DNA of 64,000 nt from Calliopsis andreniformis (Eukaryota; Arthropoda; Insecta; Hymenoptera; Andrenidae), in the NCBI RefSeq assembly GCF_051401765.1, contig NW_027480450.1:1426001-1490000 (forward strand). Reading direction: 5' to 3'. A program made the translations under genes and the position numbers. Within the stretch, counting starts at the first letter, position 1. Each line of letters starts with the position of its first letter. Shown in pieces: positions 54,901 to 63,507 of this stretch. The notes beneath the pieces were generated by a model. It was given only the letters and a program-made list of their open reading frames with translations. It ran no database searches and had not been told where the DNA came from.

Positions 54901-56089
54901 ATCCTCAATTCACAGTTTTCAATACCCAATACTCGATCTGCAACCTTCAAATCTCTATCCACAAACATCAATTCTCATCACTCAACCCTCAACACTCAGT
55001 CCTCAATGTTCAATCCTCAATCCTCAATTCTCAATCTTCAATTCTCAATACTGTATCTCAATCCTCGATTCTCAATCCTCAATACTCAATCCTCAATCCT
55101 CAATCTTCAATCCTCAATACTCAATCTTCAATCCTCTACCTCAATCCTCAATCCTCAATCCTCAATCCTAAATCATCAATCCTCAATCTTCAATACTCAA
55201 TCCTCAATCCTCAATCCTCAATCCTCAATACTCAACCATCAATACTCAATTCTCAATACTCAATAGAATATCCTGAATTCTCAGGATTCAATACTCAAAC
55301 CTCAACCCTCAACCCTCAGCCCTCATTCTCAATCCTCAATCCTCAATCCTCAACGCTCAATATTCAATCCTCAATACTCAATCTTCAATCCTCAGTCCTC
55401 AATCCTCAATCCTCAATCCTGAATCCTCAGTCATCAACCTGCAATCCTCAATGCTCAATCCTCAATCCTCAAGCCTCAGACCTCAATCCTCAATCCTCAA
55501 TCCTCAAACCTCAATACTCAACCGTCAGTCCTCGTCCTCAATCCTCAACCCTCAATACTCAATCCTCAATTTTTCAATCATCAATACTCAGTCTTCAATC
55601 CTCAATCCTCAATCCTCAATCCTCAATCCTCAATATTCAACACACAACCCTCAACCATCAATCCTCAATACTCAATCATCTATCCTCAATTCTCAATACT
55701 CAATAGAATATCCTGAATTCCCTTGGCTCTGTACTCAATCCGCAATATCCAATAATCAAGTCTCAATCCTCAAAGACCAATTCTCAACACTCAATCCTCA
55801 ACACTCAGCGCTCTCTCTTCAATCCTCCATCCTCAACCCTCAATCCTCAAGAGTCAATCATCAATCCTCAGTCCTCAACCCTCAATCCTCAGTCCTCAAA
55901 CCTCAATCCCGAATCCTCAATCCTGAATCCTCAATCTTCTGACCTCAGGCCTCAACAATCAATTGTCAATCCTCAATCCTCAACAGAATATCCTAAATTC
56001 ACAGTTTTCAATACTCAGTCCCCATTCATCCATCTTCAAATCTCAATCCACAAACATCAATTCTCATCACACAACACTCTACACTCAGT
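51930..56089 (+). repeat. 1843-bp higher-order unit, two full copies and part of a third
   Basis: Box B at 52,019, 53,862 and 55,705 and beta box A at 52,271, 54,114 and 55,957 are each spaced exactly 1,843 bp. Alpha box A (53,025 and 54,868) and box C (53,422 and 55,265) repeat in the two full copies. The third copy changes after its beta box. A related unit 1,574 bp long precedes them (box B at 50,445). The two longest open frames of the window (52,277-53,863 and 54,120-55,706, 528 codons each) are simply this unit read twice. Confidence 0.9.
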
Positions 56090-59000
56090 CCTCAATCTTC
56101 AATACTCAATCCTCAATCCTCAACCCTCAGACCTCATCCTCAATCCTCAATCCTCAATCCTCAGTCCTCAATCTTCAATCCCCAATACTCAATCTTCAAT
56201 CCTCAATCATCGGTCCTCAAACCTCAACTCTGAATCCTCAATACTCAATCTGCAACCCTCAATCCTCAGTCCTCTATACTCAACCATCAATCCTCAATTC
56301 TCAATACCCAATAGAATATCCTGAATTCGCAGGATTCAATACTCAAACCTCAATCCTCAACCCTCAGCCATCATCCTCCATTCTCGAACCTCAGCCCTCA
56401 TCCTCAATCCTCAATACTCAATCCTCAATCGTCAATCTTCAATCCTCAATACTCAATCTTCAACTCTCAATCCTCAGTCCTCAAACCTCAATCCTGAATC
56501 CTCGATACTGAATCCTCAATCTTCAGCGCTCAGTCTTCATCAATCAGTTGTCAATCCTCAATCCTCAATAGAATATCCTCTATTCACAGTTTTCAATACT
56601 CAATAATCAATCTACAATCTTCAAAACTCTATCCACAAACATCAATTCTCATCACTCAACACTCAACACTCAGACCTCAATGTTCAATCCTCAATCCTAA
56701 ATCCTCAATCTTCAATTCTCAATACTGTATCTTCAATCCTCAATCCTCAATCCTCAATCCTCAATCCTCAATCCTCAATACTCAATTCTCAATCCTCAAT
56801 ACTCAATCCTCAATCTTGAATCCTCAATAATCAATCTCCAATACTAGATCCTAAATCCTCAAACCTCAATCCACAACCCTCAATCTTCAATCCTCAATAC
56901 TCAATTCTCAATTCTCAATCCTCAATACTCAATCCTCAATCTTGAATCCTCAATAATCAATCTCCAATACTAGATCCTCAATCCCCAATCCTCTATCCTT
57001 AATGCTCAATCTTCAATCCTCAATCCCCAGTCCTCAACCTGCAATCCTCAATGCTCAATCCTCAATCCTCAAGCCTCAGTCCTCAATCCTCAATCCTCAA
57101 TCCTCAACCCTCAATACTCAACCGTCAGTCCTCGTCCTCAATCCTCAACCCTCAATACTCAATCCTCAATTTTTCAACCATCAATACTCAGTTTTCAATC
57201 CTCAATCCTCAATCCTCAATCCTCAATCCTCAATCCTCAATCGTCAATCCTCAATCCCCAACTCTCAATCTTCATTTCTCAATCCTCTGTCTTCAATCCT
57301 CAATACTCAATCTTCAATCCTCAATCCTCAATCCTCAACCCTCAATCCTCATTCTTCAATCCTCAATATCCAGTCCTCAATCTTCAATCCTCAATCCTCA
57401 ATCCTCAACTCTCAGACCTCATCCTCAATACTCAATCCTCAATCCATAGTCCTCAATCTTCAATCCTCAACAGTCAATCTTCAATCCTCAATCCTCAGTC
57501 CTCAAACGTCAATTCTGAATCCTCAATACTCAATCTTCAACCCTCAATCCTCAGTCCTCAATACTCAACCATCAATCCTCAATTCTCAATACTCAATAGA
57601 ATATCCAGAATTCTCAGGATTCAATACTCAATCCTCAATCCTCAACCATCAGCCCTCATCCTCCATCCTCAATCCTCAATCCTCAATCCTCAATCTTCAA
57701 TCCTCAATACTCAAACCTCAGTCATGAATACTCAATCTTCAATACTCATTCCTCAATCCTCTATACTCAATCCTCAATCCTCAGTCCTCAATCCTCAATA
57801 CTCAGCCGTCAATCCTCAATCCCCAATCCTCAATCCTCAATCCTCAATCCTCAATCCTCAATCCTCAATCCTCAGTCATGAATACTCAATCTTCAATACT
57901 CAATCCTCAATCCTCTATCCTCAATCCTCAGTCCTCAATACTCAATCGTCAATCCTCAATCCCCAATCCTCAATCTTCAATCTTCAATACTCAATCCTCA
58001 ATCCTCAAACCTCAGTCATGAATAGTCAATCTTCAATACTCAATCCTCAATCCTCTATCCTCAATCCTCAATCCCCAATCCTCAATCGTCAATCCTAAAT
58101 CCCCAATCCTCAATCCTCAATCCTCAATCCTTAATCCCCAATCCTCAATCCTCAATCTTCAATCCTCAATACTCAATCTTCAATCCTCAGTCCTCAATCC
58201 TCAGTCCTCAGTTCTCAACCCTCAACCGTCAATCCTCAGACCTCAAACATCAATACTCAACCCTCAGTCCTCGTCCTCAATCCACAACCCTCAATACTCA
58301 ATCCTCAATCTTCAATCATCAATATTCAATATTCAACCCTCAATCCTCAATCCTCGTTCCTCAAACCTCAATCCTCAACCCTCAGTCCTCATCCCCAATT
58401 CTCAATTCTCAATCCTCATTAGTCAATCCTCAATCCTCAATTCTCAGTCCTTAATACTCAACCATCAATACTGAATTCTCAATACACAATAGAATATCCT
58501 GAATGCGCAGGATTCAATACTCAAACCTCACTCCTATACCCTCAGCCCTCATCCTCCATCCTCGATCCTCAGCCCTCGTCCTCAATCCTCAATAATCAAT
58601 CCTCAACCCTCAATCCTCAATCCTCAATCATCAATCCTCAATCTTCAATACTCAATCCTCAATCCTCAATCCTCAATCCTCAGTCCTCAATCCTCAATCA
58701 TCAATCCTCAATCCCCAATCCTCAATCTTCAATCCTCAATCCTCAATCCTCAATCCTCAATCCTCAACCTTCAATCCTCAATACTCAATCATCACTCCTC
58801 AATTCCCAATCCTCAATCCTTAATCCCCAATCCTCAATCCTCAATCTTCAATCCTCAATACTCAATCTTCAATCCTCAGTCCTCAATCCTCAATCCTCAA
58901 TTCTCAACCCTCAACCCTCAATCCTCAGACCTCAAACATCAATACTCAACCCTCAGTCCTCGTCCTCAATCCACAACCCTCAATACTCAATCCTCAATGT

Positions 59001-61100
59001 TCAATCATCAATATTCAATATTCAATCCTCAATCCTCAATCCTCAGCCCTCAATCCTCAGTCCTCAAACCTCAATCCTGAATCCTCAAACCTGAATCCTC
59101 AATCGTCAGCCCCCAGTCCTCAACAATCAGTTGTCAATCCTCAATCCTCAATAGAATATCCTCAATTCACAGTTTTCAATACTCAATACTCTATCTGCAA
59201 CCTTCAAATCTCTACCCACAAACATCAATTCTCGTCACTCAACACTCAACACTCAGTCCCCAATCCTAAATCTTCAATCCTCGATCCTCAGTCCTCAATC
59301 CTCAATCGTCAATCTTCAATGCTGAATATTCAATCTTCAATCCTCAATCCTCAATCCTCACTCCTCAACCCTCATTCTTCAATCGTCAATACCCAATCCT
59401 CAATCTTCAATCCTCAATCCGCAATCCTAAATTCTCAATCCTCAATCCTCAGTCCTCAGTCCTCAATCCTCAGTCCTCAACCCTCAGCCCTCATCCTCAA
59501 CCCTCAATCCTCAATCCTCAATCCTCAATCTTCAATGCTCAATACTCAACCTTCAATCCTCAATCCTCAGTCCTCAACCCTCAATCCTCAATCCTCAGTC
59601 GTCAGTCTCCAAGCCTCAATCCTCAACCCTCAGACCTCATCCTCAATCCTCAATCCTCAATCCTCAATCCTCAATCTTCAATCCTCAATACTCAATCTTC
59701 AATCCTCAATCCTTAGTCCACAATCCTCAATTCTGAATCCTCAATACTCAATCTTCAATCATCAACACTCAATCCTCAATCCTCAATCCTCAATCCTCAG
59801 ACCTCAAACATCAATACTCAACCCTCAGTCCTCGTCCTTAATCCAAAACCCTCAATACTCAATACTCAATCTTCAATCATCAATATTCAATATTCAATCC
59901 TCAATCCTCAATCCTCAGTCCTCAATCCTCAATCTTCAATCCTCAATGCTCAATCTTCAATCCTCAGTCCTCAATTCTCAATCATCAACCCTCAATCATC
60001 AGACCTCAAACATCAATACTCAACCCTCAGTCCTCGTCCTCAATCCACAACCCTCAATCCTCAATCCTTAATACTCAATACTCAACCATCAATCCTCAGT
60101 TCTCAATACTCAATGGAATATCCTGAATTCTCAGGGTTCGATAATCAAACCTCAATCCTCAACCATCAGCCCTCATTCTCAATCCTCAATCCTCAATCCT
60201 CAATCCTCAATATTCAATCCTCAATACTCAATCTTCAATCCACAATACTCAATCCTCAATCCTCAGTCCTCAATCCTCAGTCATCAATCCTCAATCTTCA
60301 ATACTCAATCGTCAATCGTCAGTCCTCAATCCTCAATCCTCAATCCTCGTTCCTCAAACCTCAATCCTCAACCCTCAGTCCTCATCCTCAATTCTCAATT
60401 CTCAATCTTCAATACTCAACCCTCAATTGTCAATTCTCTGTCCTCAATACTCAACCATCAATACTGAATTCTCAATACACAATAGAATATCCTGAATTCG
60501 CAGGATTCAATACTCAAACCTCGATCCTAAACCCTCAGCCCTCATCCTCCATCCTCGATCCTCAGCCCTCACCCTCAATCCTCAATAATCAATCCTCAAT
60601 ACTCAATCCTCAATCGTCAATCTTCAATCCTGAATATTCAATCCTCAATACTCAATCCTCAATCCTCAATCCTCAACCCTCATTCTTCAATCCTCAATAC
60701 GCAATCCTCAATCTTCAATCCCCAATCCTCAATCCTCAATCCACAATCCTCAATCCTCAGTCCTCAGTCCCCAAACCTCAATCCTCAACCCTCCGACCTC
60801 ATCCTCAATCCTCAATCCTCAATCCTCAATCCTCAATCTTCAATCCTCAATACTCAATCTTCAATCCTCAATCCTCAGTCCTCAATCCTCAATTCTGAAT
60901 CCTCAATAATCAATCTTCAACCCTCAACCCTCAGTCCTCAATACTCAACCATCAATCCTCAATTCTCAATACTCAATAGAATATCCAGAATTCTCAGGAT
61001 TCAATACTCAAACCTCAATCCTCAACCATCAGCCCTCATCCTCCATCCTCAATCCTCAATCCTCAATCCTCAATCTTCAATCCTCAATACTCAATCCTCA
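56090..61100 (+). repeat. Mixed region with both subfamilies' markers
   Basis: This stretch has right-domain boxes (alpha A at 56,542 and 59,125, C at 56,313, 57,598, 58,491, 60,115, 60,484 and 60,978). It also has element E in the left-domain form with TCCACAACCCTC near 58,240, 58,931, 59,800 and 60,001. No large tandem unit dominates, but 57,598-57,840 recurs at 60,978-61,220 (offset 3,380). Between the boxes there are only heptamer variants and no gene. Confidence 0.65.
57724..58150 (+). repeat. Element D, first cluster of three
   Basis: Element D is the run CAGTCATGAATA followed by a fixed order of heptamers with CTCTATCC. The ATG positions are 57,724, 57,878 and 58,018, giving distances of 154 and 140 bp (22 and 20 heptamers). 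The ATG opens short spurious frames. The cluster follows box C at 57,598 by 126 bp (18 heptamers). Confidence 0.8.
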
Positions 61101-61103
61101 GTC

Positions 61104-63400
61104 ATGAATACTCAATCTTCAATACTCATTCCTCAATCCTCTATACTCAATCCTCAATCCTCAGTCCTCAATCCTCAATACTCAGCCGTCAATCCTCAAT
61201 CCCCAATCCTCAATCCTCAATCTTCAATCCTCAGTCATGGATACTCAATCTTCAATACTCAATCCTCAATCCTCTATCCTCAATCCTCAGTCCTCAATAC
61301 TCAATCGTCAATCCTCAATCCGCAATCCTCAATCTTCAATCTTCAATACTCAATCCTCAATCCTCAATCCTCAGTCATGAATACACAATCTTCAATACTC
61401 AATCCTCAATCCTCTATCCTGAATCCTCAATCCCCAATCCTCAATCGTCAATCCTCAATCCCCAATCCTCAATCTTCAATCCTCGATCCTCAATTCTCAA
61501 TCCTCCATCCGCAATCTTCAATCCTCAATACTCAATCTTCACTGCTCAATTCTCAATCCTCAATCCTTAATCCCCAATCCTCAATCCTCAATCCTCAATC
61601 TTCAATCCTCAACACTCAATCTTCAATCCTCAGTCCTCAATTCTCAATCCTCAATCCTCAATCCTCAATCGTCAATCTTCAATCCTGAATATTCAATCCT
61701 CAATCCTCAATCCTCAATCCTCAATCCTCAACCCTCATTCTTTAATCCTCAATACCCAATCCTCAATCTTCAATCCTCAATCCTCAATCCTCAATCCTCA
61801 ATTCTCAATCCTCAATCCTCAGTCCTCAGTCCTCAATCCTCAGTCCCCAACCGTCAGCCCTCATCCTCAATCCTCAAACGTCAATCCTCAATCCTCAATC
61901 TTCAATCCTCAATACGCAACCTTCAATCCTCAAACCTCAGTCCTCAAACCCCAATTCTGAATCCTCAATCCTCAATCCTCAATCTTCAATCCTCAATACT
62001 CAATCTTCAATCCTCAATCCTCAGTCCTCAATCCTCAATTCTGAATCCTCAGTACTCAACCTTGAACCCTCAACCCTCAGTCCTCAATACTCAACCATCA
62101 ATCCTCAATTCTCAATACTCAATGGAATATCCAGAATTCTCAGGATTCAATACTCAAACCTCAATCCTCAACTATCAGCCCTCATCCTCCATCCTCAATC
62201 CTCAATCCTCAATCCTCAATCTTCAATCCTCAATTCTCAATCCTCAGTCATGAATACTCAATCTTCAATACTCATTCCTCAATCCTCTATACTCAATCCT
62301 CAATCCTCAGTCCTCAATCCTCAATACTCAGCCGTCAATCCTCAATTCCCAATCCTCAATCCTCAATCCTCAACACTCAGCCGTCAATCCTCAATCCCCA
62401 ATCCTCAATCCTCAATCCTCAATCCTCAATCCTCAATCCTCAATCCTCAGTCATGAATACTCAATCTTCAATACTCAATCCTCAATCCTCTATCCTCAAT
62501 CCTCAGTCCTCAATACTCAATCGTCAATCCTCAATCCCCAATCCTCAATCTTCAATCTTCAATACTCAATCCTCAATCCTCAATCCTCAGTCATGAATAG
62601 TCAATCTTCAATACTCAATCCTCAATCCTCTATCCTCAATCCTCAATCCCCAATCCTCAATCGTCAATCCTAAATCCCCAATCCTCAATCTTCAATCCTC
62701 AATCCTCAATCCTCAATCCTCCATCCTCAATCTTCAATCCTCAGTCCTCAATACTCAATCGTCAATCCTCAATCCCCAATCCTCAATCTTCAATCTTCAA
62801 TACTCAATCCTCAATCCTCAATCCTCAGTCATGAATACTCAATCTTCAATACTCAATCCTCAATCCTCTATCCTCAATCCTCAGTCCTCAATACTCAATC
62901 GTCAATCCTCAATCCCCAATCCTCAATCTTTAATCTTCAATACTCAATCCTCAATCCTCAATCCTCAGTCATGAATAGTCAATCTTCAATACTCAATCCT
63001 CAATCCTCAATCCTCAACCATCATTCTTCAATCGTCAATACCCAATCCTCAATCTTCAATCCTCAATCCGCAATCCTAAATTCTCAATCCTCAATCCTCA
63101 ATCCTCAATCCTCAGTCATGAATACTCAATCTTCAATACTCAATCCTCAATCCTCTATCCTCAATCCTCAGTCCTCAATACTCAATCGTCAATCCTCAAT
63201 CCCCAATCCTCAACCTTCATTCTTCAATACCCAATCCTCAATCCTCAATCCTCAGTCATGAATAGTCAATCTTCAATACTCAATCCTCAATCCTCTATCC
63301 TCAATCCTCAATCCCCAATCCTCAATCGTCAATCCTAAATCCCCAATCCTCAATCCTCAATCCTCAATCGTCAATCGTCAGTCCTCAATCCTCAATCCTC
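61104..63400 (+). repeat. Element D array, about ten units with a usual period of 140 bp
   Basis: The ATG of CAGTCATG lies at 61,104, 61,237 (ATGG variant), 61,377, 62,250, 62,453, 62,593, 62,831, 62,971, 63,118 and 63,258. Apart from the gap from 61,377 to 62,250, the distances are 133, 140, 203, 140, 238, 140, 147 and 140, all multiples of seven. Units alternate between GAATACTC and GAATAGTC endings. Box C precedes two of the series by 126 bp (60,978 and 62,124). This is the shortest clear higher-order unit in the window. Confidence 0.85.
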
Positions 63401-63507
63401 AATCCTCGTTCTTCAAACCTCAATTCTCAACCCTCAGTCCTCATCCTCAATTCTCAATTCTCAATCTTCAATACTCAATCCTCAACCCTCAATACTCAAT
63501 ACACAAT

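Larger units (their letters stand above)
15660..56089 (+). repeat. B-Abeta cassette, 16 copies
   Basis: Box B (about 135 bp, AGAATAT, CCTGAAT, then a TCTCATGG or CCCTTGG variant, CCACAATATCCAATAATC and CCCTCTCTC) is followed at a fixed distance by beta box A. Beta box A (133 bp) is marked by CAATTGTC or CCATTGTC and usually CCTAAATTCACAG. B starts are 15660, 16556, 21351, 23996, 27859, 29466, 31863, 35951, 38567, 42871, 44534, 48838, 50445, 52019, 53862 and 55705. Matching beta A starts are 15912, 16809, 21603, 24249, 28111, 29718, 32116, 36203, 38820, 43123, 44787, 49090, 50697, 52271, 54114 and 55957. The spacing is 252 (36 heptamers), or 253 where one 8-base unit (AACCCCTC) is present. Two beta boxes, 19709 and 34309, lack a preceding B. 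Confidence 0.85.
16173..56980 (+). repeat. Element G, about 10 copies
   Basis: Element G is a short marker run reading CTTGAATCCTCAATAATC followed by CTCCAATACTAGATCC. Copies lie near 16,173, 18,996, 23,611, 25,671, 38,192, 40,681, 44,150, 46,650, 56,811 and 56,937. A variant with TTGGATCC and CCTAGATCC is at about 18,430 and 33,735. The last two copies are 126 bp apart (18 heptamers). It precedes the element E and box B series and helps to phase the larger units. Confidence 0.7.
17711..59257 (+). repeat. Box A (alpha type), right-domain copies and truncated forms
   Basis: Full 133-bp copies start at 17711, 20783, 22148, 23233, 24688, 26833, 28865, 30472, 31263, 33018, 35383, 37804, 39707, 41845, 43877, 45674, 47812, 49844, 51451, 53025, 54868, 56542 and 59125. 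Most end in ACACTCAGT rather than the left domain's CGCTCAGT. Shortened copies, which lose the TCTCTAT-CCACAAA part, start at 20601, 23051, 26651, 35201, 36748, 37469, 41663 and 47630. In seven cassette-containing units the alpha box lies exactly 754 bp after a beta box (for example 28,111 to 28,865). None was seen after 59,257. Confidence 0.82.

Noticed and set aside
52277..55706. Two 528-codon open frames, and the many shorter + strand frames across the window, as protein genes
   Set aside because: All three + frames of the heptamer are open and give the same peptide repeat, length changes ignore codon phase, many starts are TTG, and stops fall wherever CCTGAAT or CCTTAAT variants occur. 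There is no domain, signal peptide or gene-like context.
421..59257. Box A, B or C as remnants of an inserted transposon or retroelement
   Set aside because: Each box can be cut into heptamers in register with its surroundings. There are no terminal repeats, target-site duplications or coding remains, so they are diverged heptamer runs rather than insertions.
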